NCBI GenBank assembly: GCA_947579665.1
Contig: OX388341.1
Location: forward strand, 2,728,001 to 2,792,000
Direction of reading: 5' to 3'
DNA length: 64,000 nucleotides
Origin: Sympetrum striolatum
Taxonomy: Eukaryota; Arthropoda; Insecta; Odonata; Libellulidae
The position numbers and the translations under genes were made by a program. Of the stretch, positions 33,601-44,800 are shown piece by piece. The stretch's first letter is position 1; every line of letters starts with the position of its first letter. Below the pieces are notes generated by a model. The model ran no database searches. It was not told where the DNA came from and was given only the letters and a program-made list of their open reading frames with translations.

Positions 33601-35140
33601 TGGTTCAGTCATTGTTGATATGCCAAGTATGACTGCAGAAGAAATGAGATGTGAGCAATCAAATGATGCCAAGCTGCTGGAGATCATCCAATGTTTTGAA
33701 GGTGAAGGTAACCAGATGGATTTTTCACGGTGGACAGAAAGGGGATTCTTGATGCTCAATGGAATATTGTATCACTACTCAGAAGATGGTGATGAGTCAG
33801 AGGCCCAACTGGTTGTACCCCGATCCCTGGTACCCAAAATACTAGAGGAGTATCATGATGCACCCACTGCTGGTCATTATGGAATTGAGAGGACATTCCA
33901 GAAGATAGCCTCTCATTATTACTGGACAGGGATGCGGCAGGACATCAGGAAACATGTAAGGGGGTGCCTCGAATGCAAGAGGTACAAGCCAGATAACTTA
34001 AAGGCAGCTGGCTTGTTGCAAACCCCAAGCCAAAACCAGAGATTTGAGGTGCTGGCGATTGACCTTTTTGGCCCACTGCTAGAGACTGACACAGGGGACA
34101 GATGGATGTTCGTAGTTGAGGACACAGCAACAAGGTGGATTGAGCTCTTCCCTTTAAAGGAAGCTACTGCAGCTGTCAGTTCCAAATGCCTTGTAGATGA
34201 AGTAATTCTGCGGTACGGGTCACCAAGGAGAGTCATTAGTGACAATGGCACTCAGTTTGTCTCAGAGGTGATGCAGAAGGTGGCTCATTGTCTAGGGTTC
34301 AAACAGAGCTTAATCCCTCTCTACCATCCAGAGGCTAACCCTGCAGAAAGGAAGAACCGAGACTTGAAGACACAACTGAGCATCCAAGTAGCCGGCTGCC
34401 ACTCCAAATGGAGGGAACACCTTCCAACCATTAGGTTTGCAATGAACTCCACCCTAAATGAATCAACTGGATTTTCAGCTGCATACCTGTCATTTGGCAG
34501 AGAACTTCAGTCACTAGGGGATGTGCAGCATGACATGAGGGCTTTGATTGACAGCTCTCCATTTCTTCCCCAGATCACTCCCTTTCTGAGGAGTTTCTCT
34601 CTGGCACTCCAGGAAGCCAAAGAGAAGCAGCAGATTGAGCAAGACCGGCGGAAAAAGGTTGGCGATCAGAGGCGTCAAGAAAGTCCTGATTATAAAGTTG
34701 GGGCTAAGGTGCTGGTGGACCTGCATCCCATCAGTAGGGCTCAGCAAGGATTTTCTTCAAAATTTGCCCCAAGGAGAGATGGGTCCTACATTATTGTTTC
34801 TAGGAAGTCTCCCAGCTCCTTTCAAGTGGCCAGAGTGGATAGTCCAGGAACACCCTTGGGGGTATACCATACATCCTCATTGCGCCCTTATGTCCCTACT
34901 TCCGAAGAAGATACGCCCCTCCCAGTGCATCCCTTGCAAAGACGTGGATGCCCTCGGAAGGATGCAGCAATGCCAGCAGACGTGAGTTCATGCCCAGACC
35001 GAGTTTGCGCCAATGTAGGGCGAACATCAGGGAGGCAAAGGAGGACTCATCACGCTTTCTGTTGTAGAGTTGGGTCTGAGACCAGATTCCCAACTCTAAG
35101 GGGGAGGGTGTGTTGCTTTTGTTTGTGTTTTCCCTGGTGA
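33455..35140 (+). CDS. Retrotransposon integrase reading frame (561 codons)
   Basis: The longest uninterrupted frame of the element. It starts within RNase H and then has an HHCC zinc-binding domain (His codons at 33854 and 33875, Cys codons at 33964 and 33973). The DDE core has Asp at 34061 (AIDLFGPL), Asp at 34241 (ISDNGTQF) and Glu at 34346, with 34 residues between the last two. A basic C-terminal region with a GPY/F-like KFAPRRDGSYIIV module follows. The frame runs into the 3' LTR before stopping. The ATG at 33455 is not a natural start; the frame is the tail of pol. Confidence 0.92.
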   Translation: MSLKSPTGRHARWALELQTYDLRVEYTPGRCNAVANSLSRPVVDSDFSIGSVIVDMPSMTAEEMRCEQSNDAKLLEIIQCFEGEGNQMDFSRWTERGFLMLNGILYHYSEDGDESEAQLVVPRSLVPKILEEYHDAPTAGHYGIERTFQKIASHYYWTGMRQDIRKHVRGCLECKRYKPDNLKAAGLLQTPSQNQRFEVLAIDLFGPLLETDTGDRWMFVVEDTATRWIELFPLKEATAAVSSKCLVDEVILRYGSPRRVISDNGTQFVSEVMQKVAHCLGFKQSLIPLYHPEANPAERKNRDLKTQLSIQVAGCHSKWREHLPTIRFAMNSTLNESTGFSAAYLSFGRELQSLGDVQHDMRALIDSSPFLPQITPFLRSFSLALQEAKEKQQIEQDRRKKVGDQRRQESPDYKVGAKVLVDLHPISRAQQGFSSKFAPRRDGSYIIVSRKSPSSFQVARVDSPGTPLGVYHTSSLRPYVPTSEEDTPLPVHPLQRRGCPRKDAAMPADVSSCPDRVCANVGRTSGRQRRTHHAFCCRVGSETRFPTLRGRVCCFCLCFPW

Positions 35141-35305
35141 CCACAAGAGGGACGAGAGACGGTGTGCAACGAGTGAGTTCCAAGCATCCATTTGTGCTGT
35201 TTGAAGTTTTGGAGTGTGTTCTGTTCGTGGGAATCAAAGGTTTTGTTTCTTTTGAATTGGGAAATGATTAGTTCTTTCTTAGACCCCAAAAATATCCTCA
35301 CTACA
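35105..35305 (+). repeat. 3' LTR
   Basis: 201 bp collinear with the 5' LTR, ending CTACA before the ATTC duplication. The TGTAGC seen at the 5' LTR start is absent here. The polypurine tract AAGGGGGAGGG runs straight into the LTR, so a few bases at the LTR start seem to have been lost. Confidence 0.88.
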
Positions 35306-35309
35306 ATTC

Positions 35310-35806
35310 ATCATAACTTCCTTAAATACCATTCGTATAGACTTGCAAAGCTGAGCATATTCAATGTCATCTCCTGGAGTATCTCCTTCAATTATTTATG
35401 CTATTTCATCATTAGCCAATTTCTGCCACATAATTTACTGTCCTACTATTTTTCAGTGTGCTTCCCACATTTTTTTTAGCAAATCTCCTTATATTTTTAT
35501 CAACTGCAGCTTCTAGTTCTTCTTCTTAAAAAGCTAAGAATCTGTTTCTTAGTTCTGATTGGAACTCTTTCAAATTTTATTCTGGTTTCCTAGTTTCTAA
35601 TAATGTTTAATTCATGCTACATACACAAAAGCAGCTTTTTAATTAAAATTCAGAGGTTTATTTTTATTATATACATTCTGTAGTCAATGTTGGCATGAAT
35701 TTTGTAAAAAAACTCCTCAGTTAGTGAATGCGAAAAGTTTGTTTACCAATGTGTAATCAATTTAATTTTTTATTCCTATTCCCTCTCCATGCCCTCTTCC
35801 TCTTAG
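35310..35806. other. AT-rich intron-like sequence
   Basis: No recognised feature until the polypyrimidine tract CCCTCTCCATGCCCTCTTCC that precedes the acceptor at 35805-35806. Confidence 0.5.
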
Positions 35807-35966
35807 GTTTCTACATGAAGTAGATATTTGTGATATGCATATTGGTGCATTCTGTAAACTCTACCAAGTGACCAAGTTTGGTTCCCTGGCATTGCCACAC
35901 AACAGACTCATCAGCTTGCTGCTGACCTTCAAGAATGTTAAGATTGTCCGATTGACTTTACAGTAA
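35807..35966 (+). CDS. Probable terminal exon of the AKAP7-like gene
   Basis: A strong pyrimidine tract and TTAG acceptor precede an open frame of 52 codons ending TAA at 35964-35966. It begins FLHEVDICDM, which resembles the C-terminal I-D-L-C-S-M strand of AKAP7 proteins, followed by LYQVTKFGSLAL. Entry is in phase 2. At least one exon between this and exon D (23721) is not identified, so linkage to the gene is inferred from order, strand and this short similarity. Confidence 0.45.
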
Positions 35967-37240
35967 AGGAGCTTCCATGTCATGTTTAAGGCCAAGAGTC
36001 CAATAGATCTTTTCCATTCTCACTTCACTACTTGATGCTATAGGTGACTTGGGTGATCTTCACAGAATAACACGCATTTGTCTCAAGTTTGAGCATTGCA
36101 TACTTTGTTAGACACACTATCTCTTTTCTCCACATTATGTTCATATTTTATGTTAAACAGAAATCCAATGCCTCAAAGCTTCTCATCCTTTAATGGAATA
36201 GGAGGCCATCCTAGAGCACTAGTTCTTTTGATTTTGACACACATTTCTTGAATGATTAGTTCCATTTATTAAACATAACATGTGAAACATAAAACCATTT
36301 TAGTGGTTGTATGTTTCATATTTGCTATCAGAATGGCCAAAATTGTGGGGCCTTGAAAATAATCTAGACTTCACCAATACAATTAGCTTTTCATGCGTAA
36401 TTTTAACTTATACCTTGAAAATCCAAGTCTAGCCAAGGAAAGCCTAACATGGTGGTGTAGGAGTTAACATGCTGACCATATGCTATCATCCACTCATATC
36501 TGTGAATCCTACCTGGCTATTCATCAATGGAATGCCACATCATGGACTTTACTTTTATGAATCAGTAATAAAGCAATTCCTTTCTTCACTTCAGAGAACT
36601 GAGTGCTCCCTTCCAACTAGTAATCCACACAAATAAACATGCATCTGCATGATAACCAACATTAGAACTTCAGTTATGTTCTCATCAAGAAAAACAGTTG
36701 TAGTTTCCATTTAAAGTTCTTGTAATAATTTTTTGTGCCCTTGCATAGTTACAATAGAATAATATGATTCAGTTAAGCTCATAAATAGAGAAAAACAGGT
36801 ATCCTTCTCCAGAAGTTCAAATTCTTTATTGGAATACACATAACAGAAGAAACCTCGTAGTGGAATATATTATATAGAGGTGTGTACACTAGTAGAATAC
36901 TGTTTACTCTTGAAAATAAGTAAACTTTAGTACAATGAATCAGAATAACATTGCCATGGAAAAACACTTGTCCTAGTCCATTCATCCACAATATGTCCTC
37001 TTGGATAAGATAATATTTCTTACAGCGCCAACTTCATTTCTCTGTCTGAAAAATATAAAAAAATTGAGCATTCTCATAGAAATGGTAATATAAGTAATTT
37101 TAATAAATAATTACAGAGATTGAGTTGAGATTCGTAAGATAACAAAATTTCTTGAACTAATTATTACAATAATTAACTTTAGAAATAATGGTGGAAATAA
37201 CAAATCTGAAATTTAACAAAATTTTTGTTTAATGTGGCCG
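35967..37240. other. AT-rich sequence without recognised features
   Basis: No exon, repeat or transposon signature was recognised in about 1.3 kb. Confidence 0.5.
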
Positions 37241-37272
37241 GACTGGTTTCAACTATTAATAGTTATCACCAG
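37241..37272 (-). ncRNA. Hammerhead-like ribozyme core of a Penelope-like element
   Basis: On the minus strand: CTGGTGA (one change from CTGATGA), an extra T, a 6-bp stem II AACTAT/ATAGTT with loop TA, then GAAA and CCAGTC. The layout, including the extra T before stem II, is identical to that at 26427-26458. It lies about 200 bp downstream of the GIY-YIG frame stop, where the terminal repeat of a Penelope-like element is expected. The A-to-G change in the core probably weakens or kills activity. Confidence 0.5.
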
Positions 37273-37471
37273 GCCCCCACTGAGAAAAGTTTTTCAAAAG
37301 AAAAGAAGGGGTTAGGGAGGGGTAAGGAAATTTGTGGTGGAGGGAGTTGAGGAAGAGGGTTGACCTTTACTAGAAGAGGGAGGGGGTACTGAATAGATGT
37401 ATGTTCCTGAGAGTGTAGTTACTTTGTATGTGATGTGATATTTCGACCTCTTAAAAAATGTTTAATTTGTG

Positions 37472-37990
37472 TCATTTAGGTGAATTGTGTAAAATGTGAG
37501 CTGAGAAGTCGGAGGAGTGATTATTATAGAGAAAGTGTTGCGAAAAGTGTGATGCATGTGAACAGTTTCTGAAACATTGCCTGTGTTCTTTCATCCTTGT
37601 CTGTAGATGTCTGCCTATTTGTTCAATGTAAATTTCACCGTAAGTGTCACAAGTTAATTTATAGACCCTGGATTTGAGGGAATCGTCAATTTCATCTTTA
37701 TTGCTGAATCCTATATTGTGGGACATGTAAAGAGCTGGTTTGTAATCAGAAGGGAGTGAGTTGCAATCGCATAGCTGATGGGATTGATTTAGGAGGAATT
37801 TTACCCATTTGAGTCTCTCACACTGTGTTAAGAAATTGTCATAATAATGGGATGGATTTAATGCTATTTGTTTCTTAGTTAGGATGCAATCAGTGAGTTA
37901 AACTGGGTAGCGATTAGCAGAAGCTATTTGTTTGATGATGCATTGTTGTCAGATTCTGACCACCTTTAATTTTGAATCATTTCACGATAT
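37472..37990 (-). pseudogene. Penelope-like element: linker and GIY-YIG endonuclease remnant
   Basis: The open frame 37726-37472 (-) contains RVYKLTC, then EIYIEQIGRHLQTRMKEH, which corresponds to the G/S-VYKL-C...YIGQTGR...R-x-K-E-H pattern of the GIY-YIG endonuclease in Penelope-like retroelements. The Gly of YIG is Glu here and the usual second Cys of the CxxC is Tyr, so the nuclease is likely dead. Upstream on the same strand (to about 37990) a linker-like sequence with NPSHYYDNFLTQCERLKW is readable but interrupted. The reverse transcriptase core is not present. Confidence 0.72.
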
Positions 37991-40960
37991 TCCAAACAAA
38001 GGAATTTACCAAGCAGTTGCGATATTAACATCCCATGAAATTTGCATCATTAAAACATTTATTCGCAGTACAGTTACAAGAAACACAACTATCCCAATCC
38101 ATTTTGCATGTATTTGAGGATTCTAAGCTGGAAGGAAGGAATTCAGAAATTTAGGTTGCTAACTTTAAATGTATCAAAATACAATAAGTAATAGTATGTT
38201 AAGGATGATTTTCCTCCAGTAAATAATGAAAACCCTTGAGGATATTTCTAGAACAGCGTTTAATAACAACGATGAGTTAACTTCAATCTAGAGATGATAA
38301 ACTCTCTTAGCACCTCAAAATAATTCAATGACCATTAAATTCCAAATCAAAATAAGGCAATAACTAACCGCATCATTCAAGAAATACTTGAACTCCCAAT
38401 TCATACCTTAGCATGAATTACCACTCAAATAATCACTATGTGAGGGAAATCCTCCACTGCGAGAGGGCTTCAATCACTTTATGAAAATCACTAGTGTTGA
38501 TCACTGTACTGCACTTTTTCATAATTTCATTTACTCAATTATTGGGGGAAATTATGAAATTCTTTCTAGTAGAGTTCACCAAAGAAATTAAATTAAATAA
38601 AACTTTATGAACAGCCTCTTCAATCAGTTCCAATAATTAAATCTTTTGATCGTCTGGTTCCTAAAACACAGAATGGCCTTTGAAGATGGTTTAATGTCTA
38701 GATGAATTAAGTACCAAGGCTTTCTAATTCCTGAAATTTTTATTATTTAGAAATTGAACACAGATAATGGTATTTTGGAAGATTTTGCAAAGTTATCTTT
38801 TTTATTAACCTTTGCATCCTAGGTGTGTATGTAACCACCTCCATAGGAAAATGCGGCTTGTAAGAGCATTTTTGATTTCCGCTTGTGGTGACTTGCATAT
38901 GAGGAGTTATTTTGAGAATGGTTACTTTTAAAGTTGCATAAAGAGTGAATATTGGTGACTGAAATATGGGAGAGGATTTGATATGCTGTGTCAAAGGAAG
39001 ACTAAGAGGAGCGATCCAATGGTAACGGATGATCTAAGTCTAGCTCCTTGTTCTGGAGGAAATTCATAAGAGGAGGTAGACCATCAAAGAGATAATCAAA
39101 GGGTTGGTAAGATTTTGAATGAGCTAGGTTTTAACGAGGAAGTATGAATATGTATCCTCAAGACCAGCCTTTCACAAATTATGTTCCATTGAATGCTGGT
39201 ATTATCCAACAGTTAATAAATGTCAAAAATAGGAAAATTGATAAGTCTTGTATGAAGTTTAGTTATGGATGAAGTTGTAAATTAGGAACTCGTCTATGAT
39301 TTCCCTCGTCTATGATCTCCCTAGTAGACTATGATTTCCCTCGTGAGTCTTATTTGCAATTTCTAGTGCCTGTTTTCACCTTCCCTAATTACACCACAAT
39401 CAGATTAAGAATTCCTAGGGGTGGAGGATACTCTAACAATGAGAGGACATGATGAGTAATTCGGAGACAATTTCAGAGGTCAAATGAAGAGGTTAGTCAA
39501 AGTCACTCTTCCCTTTGCCATTTCAACTAAAGCCACCTCTAATGTAGTTCTCAAATGAAGGTAATTCCTGGGTCTTTGGTGACTGAATTAACCAATTTCT
39601 TCATGATTAGTATTTTCTGGTGATCATATATTCAAATAATAAATAATTGTTGTGAATCTTTATGTTTCTTGAGTGATTGCCAATAATTTGTTAATATGAT
39701 GTTTGCCAAAATTTGTGATATACACAGCTTAGGGCGACTCTCTGATGTCTATGAATGAATATAAATTATGATCTGAACACTTTCACATATCTTATGGCAA
39801 AATGTATTATTTAATACTATTATGGCATTGAGCCGTGAAATAAGAAAAGGAAAATAAAGAAATTGGTATGTGTAACTAGACTTGAAAGCTCTCAATTTTC
39901 TTAACCAAACGTGGTGCTTGAAGAATTGGTATGTAGGAATATATTGGGTGGCTGCTGAAGCACTTTTCCTTCAAGACTTCCTTAGACAACTAGTGATTGA
40001 GGCCCATCAAATCAAATACAGACACTCCCTAACTTATGAGCATGATACAGCCGGCACTTCTGGTTGAAAGTGGAATTGGTCGTAAGTCAGGTTTATGATA
40101 TGAAGGTAGGAAGGAGGTAGATTTCCAGTGTTAGGGCAAAGAAGGCTTTTGTTGTCATTATATTCTAAATTTTTATTGTAACACCTCATATTGGTATTTT
40201 TGAATGATTTTATCAATATATCTGAATGTCTTTCCTAATAAATTTACAGCTGAGCCCAAGAAATTCAAAATAATACGAATAAGAGTGATTCAGTGCCAGA
40301 AATATTTATTTGAAAAGTTAGGAAGTGAAAGGGTTGATTACGAACGTGGAAACAAACAGTGATTTATTCATATCGCTACCCTCTATCAATGAAAGTTTGC
40401 CCCTAATTTTCACTGACAAGTGTGAGTATGAAATTGATGAATGTTGTTGAAGTCTAAGTTTGCGTATCAATATGTAATCGTTATTTAAACTACAATAATA
40501 ATACTACAAAAATAGCACACAGTGTCGTACTGAATGAAAAATGAAGCAAATAAGAGTCTGAAAAATATGAACATATGTCAAACATTTATATGGTATATTT
40601 ATAATGTGAATAGCTCGCAATACAAGCTTCCTCAGACTAGCTTCTCCAATGCACGGACTGCATGTTTCGGACCCATACCCAAGGCTTTTCTAATCTACTT
40701 GATTAACTTAAATAGAGTCGAAAATATCTCTAAGAGATTTTTTTTATTCAGCTGAGATGATCTTTAATTACTCGAAGATAGAAGGCTTTGGAAGAATCTG
40801 CCAAGGATACTCAATACATAGTTCAATGAAGGGAAGAAATTGCTTTAGAAAAAGCCATCATTGCAATTAGAAAAAATATGAATTTTAAAAGTATGTTATC
40901 ATCCAAATTATTTCGACATAAATGGTATTCAAATAAATTTATTATCAAAAATGGTTATAG
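37991..40960. other. AT-rich sequence without recognised genes
   Basis: About 3 kb. Short open frames (for example 38743-38994 minus and 39882-40067 plus) show no family motif, splice context or codon structure worth reporting. Confidence 0.5.
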
Positions 40961-41100
40961 CAGGGTTTCCCAACTTGTGCGCAGCAGTACCCTTGGATAT
41001 GCTCTGGAGTACAGTGAGACGCCAGGTTAATATACAATTATTGTGAGAGGGTGCCGTAAAAACCTGTGCATCTCAAACTGAAAAAGTTCGGGAACCCCTT
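40961..41100. mobile_element. Short hAT-like MITE
   Basis: About 140 bp, starting CAGGGTTTCCCAACTT and ending AAGTTCGGGAACCCCT, imperfect inverted ends of the common CAGNGGTTCCCAAC type. The flanks give no clear 8-bp duplication, so the copy is old. Confidence 0.6.
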
Positions 41101-41700
41101 TTTTAAGGGACAGTTATAAATATATGTCTAAACTAGTAAAACAACGACCACATTTTCATTAACAAACATAGACTTTTTTCTTTTAATTACTGAACATCTT
41201 ACATGTATCATTTGCAGTTATTCTGTAATCAGTCTTTATAAAGAGCCAAGCTTTTAAGAATTTAGAATTTTCAACAACTTCTTATACTTTATCTAAATTT
41301 ATACTCTTATGAAGACCCTCTTCTGCATAACTGAGACATCTGAGACTCACTACTCGTGAGTGACATAACTGAGACTCACTACTCGTAAAACAAAGAATTT
41401 CATTGAGCACATAAGTGAGACATCCCATTCATACTATATATTTGATTAGAATAATATGCAAAGTGATATTATATTGATGCAGGCAAATTATTTTTGGACA
41501 AAATTTGTGAAGATATATTTTCTTAGTTTAGTAGCATTTTAGCTTCCTTTAAGGATATATCAGGCAAAATTTTTCAACATAAATTAACATATCTGCCTTT
41601 GTTTATTAACAATGTTGAAAATAAGTAAGTATAAACTGTATCCAGGAGCAAGGCAGAGTGGACATTCTCGCAAATTAAAGGAATTCTGACAGAAATACCG

Positions 41701-41810
41701 TTAGATTTGCGGCGGAGGACAAGCTCTTAATGTGCAGATTGCTCGCCCATTTTCAGTGCACACACAATTATTGCATTCTGATTTCCACGACGTGCCAGGA
41801 ACACAGTCTC
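41701..41810 (-). CDS. Pacifastin exon 4: inhibitor domain 3 and stop
   Basis: Acceptor GTTTTTCAG, 110 nt, ending in CPPPQI and TAA. CVPGTSWKSECNNCVC and CTLRAC complete the domain; P1 candidate Leu, unlike the Arg of the first two. Confidence 0.9.
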
Positions 41811-44800
41811 CTGAAAAACAAATGGCATATATATAACAAAAACATGCATAGATATGTCTGTCGCAAAAGGCATCTAATATGTTCCCAAAATTAAAATTCA
41901 CTGACTCTAGAAGAGTTTTGAATTCAAATGAAACTGATAGAATGATTCCTTTTCAACATCCAGTAGGCTGCTGGTGGCCAGTAAACTGAAATATTCTTGA
42001 GTTGACTGGCAGCCAGCAGAGGATAATTGGAGAATGCCGGTAGGCTAAGCAGTTTCATCTATAAGGTCTGCTAAATTTTGAAATGTTGGGAATAATCATT
42101 ATTATTTCTAGTTTATTTTTTGTATTTCAATTTACTAATCCCGATATCAAATAAAAATGATGTCAAAAAATGAATGACTATAGAACCATCACTTTAATAT
42201 CACCAAAGCAATCTCAAGTAGAAAGTGATTTAAATATCTTAGTAAAATGTCAGTGGCTAGAATAGGTGGAATCTTTCAGATATCTTGGTAGCCTGAAAAA
42301 TAATGTTGGCAACTGTACTCAAGATATCAAGAGTAGAATTGCCGTGGGAAAGAAAGCCATTGAAAAAATCATTAGCTCTACTAACTGCCAAAAATACCAT
42401 TCACATTAAGGAAGAGATTTGCAAAATGCTTCATATGGAGTGTGGTCCTACATGGATCAGAAACTTGGACATATAGGAAACAGGAAGTAAAGTACCTTAG
42501 AAGTTTTGAGATATGGAGAAAGATGATGAGAGTGAGTTGGAAAGACAAAGTGAGGAATGATTAAGTTTTGGAACAGATTGAAGAGGAGAAAGCAATCATG
42601 TATACAATCAAAAGAAGGAAGGCTAACTGGTTATGACACCCTATGAGGCATGATTGCTTACTTCTAAGGATAACAGAAGGAAAGATTAGTGGGGAAAAAA
42701 GTGAACGTCGATGTCGTACTCTACCATAAGTGTTTGGAAGGTCTCCCCAAGGACGGGGCCTGTATTTTGAGTTACAGTTGTAACAACAAAATGCATTTTA
42801 AGTGTGCTGGATTCATGGACTCAAGGGCGAATTTCTCCCATTTAAAATGCATTGCGGCGATTTTGAAGATTTGTTTTTAATCACTTCCCGATACTTGAAT
42901 ACCGATGGAAACTTGAAACTCGGCATGTAGTTAGACATTATAAATATATTCTATGTACGTTTTTTTCTGTTTTGCTGATGGTCCTTGGTTCAATCACAGC
43001 GAGTCATTTACATTCCTCAATGCGTTTCTTATGGAGATAACGGAAACCAATTTTAGGTAGGTACTTTCCGGCATGTTATCGACTTCAAACTTTGCATTAA
43101 ATAAGATTAAGTCTTAACAAGCCATAATGTGTATTCACAGCTGCCAATAGGTCCTGGGTTCGACATAAGGCGTCACAAAAATTAGTAACTGATACGATTT
43201 TTAAGATTTTTTTTTAACCCCTTCCCGATAACATATATAGAAACTTAAAACTTGGCATGTGAATAAAGGTCATAGATATATTTTATATGCGGTGTTTTAG
43301 GTTTCCCTGATCGTCCTTGGTTCGATCCCAGAGAGCCATTTACATTACCCTATGCATTACAGATGGGGATAACGGAGTCTTAATTTTGGACCTTCCCGGT
43401 ATGATATCAACTAAAAAATATGAATCAAATAAGTTATATATAATACTGAGCTCGAGTTATCTGGAAACCATCACAGCTCCCTGGCCGATCCTATATATCT
43501 GCCAAAATGTAAAAGGGAAAACATTCAAGATGTTTAATTTTCATCTGATTTTACTCATTCAGAATTAATGTTATCATAGTTTTTATGTTGCACTAAAACC
43601 GATCTTACTTCAAAATTCTCTGGAGAAGTTTAAGTGGCTGGAATACATCGATAGATTTACTTACTCGAAATTTTTATAACATCACCGAAACATATTTCTT
43701 TGGACTCACTTCTGTTCGTGGCCCTCTTTATCTTCGAGCACCCCATCCTCGTGCACGCTGCCCAGCCTTTGAGAGTACAGAAGCAGGTGTTGCAGTCTTC
43801 CTTCCACATCGTATTCGGAACGCATTCTTCTGAATAAAGAAAGAAGAGATTAAAATCCATCGTCGGATCAATTTGCAATCGATGCTTGTTCCACTTACTT
43901 TTGGGGACTCCCATTCTCGGGGAGTTGACGCACCCCCTACGTGTACATGCCGCCAAACCATTTGGCATGCAATAGCAGGTATTGCAGTCTTCCTTCCATT
44001 TACTCTCTGGTTCACATACCTCTAAGAAGATACGGTAATTTTTAATAATGCATTTTAGAATGTCATCTGCCGAATTTATTTGTGACCTTTGAAAGCAACG
44101 GTGTTTTTTTAATGATCAAATGTATTTAACGACACATGAGTGCTGCGAAGGCGTTTAAGTTATTGAAGCGAGTGCTCGGGGAAATTTAAAATTAACGAAA
44201 TGAGCTGAAAAAGAAGTCTTGGTTTCCGTTCACGAGTAACTTACAACTCACACCCATTTTACGGTAAAAGAAATTGACATTTCTTAAGTGTGAAGTAAAG
44301 GGTAAAGAAATGAGCCTACTTTGCTAGGAATCTCCTTGAAACAATGTTTAAAATGGCAACACTTCGTGAGGAACCGCAAAAGATGAGAGAAATTCTAATT
44401 TTTTGAAGAGGTAACCGAAAAGTGGTGCTCAATTCTCCGAATCTGCCTCCCAATAATAAGCTATGTAAAGGAGTACTCCCAGGATTATATGTATTTTTTA
44501 TATTATATTATTAGGATTATATTTTTGCATTAGATACGAGAAAGGATAAAATATTTCTACCTGCCCTAAAACCTGCTTAAAGCAATAGATTTCTACCTTC
44601 TCGGCAAATGTATCACAAACAAATTGAAATTCCCGACTTGCATTTCAAATAGTAGATCACCGCACTTTAATAACACATATTCTACTTCAGGAGTGAATGT
44701 TTTATCGCATAAATAAAAATTAATACTCTTTCTCCTGATTAAAAGTGGTCTTGGCAAATCAGCAATACCTATAATACGAAACCTATAAGGTGTGGCCTAC

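Larger units (their letters stand above)
30028..35305 (+). mobile_element. Degenerate Ty3/gypsy LTR retrotransposon
   Basis: Complete in outline: 5' LTR, primer binding site, gag, protease, reverse transcriptase, RNase H, integrase and 3' LTR in the Ty3/gypsy (Metaviridae) order, with no envelope gene. It is inactive. Most of the gag capsid region is missing. Three frame changes are visible, near the poly-G run at 31790-31797, near 32278 and near 32345. In-frame stops lie at 32615-32617, 33221-33223 and 33434-33436. The LTRs differ at about 9 of 201 positions by hand count, so the insertion is old but not ancient. Its 5' LTR hosts a later TIR insertion. It lies in the plus orientation within the presumed last intron of the AKAP7-like gene. 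Confidence 0.92.
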
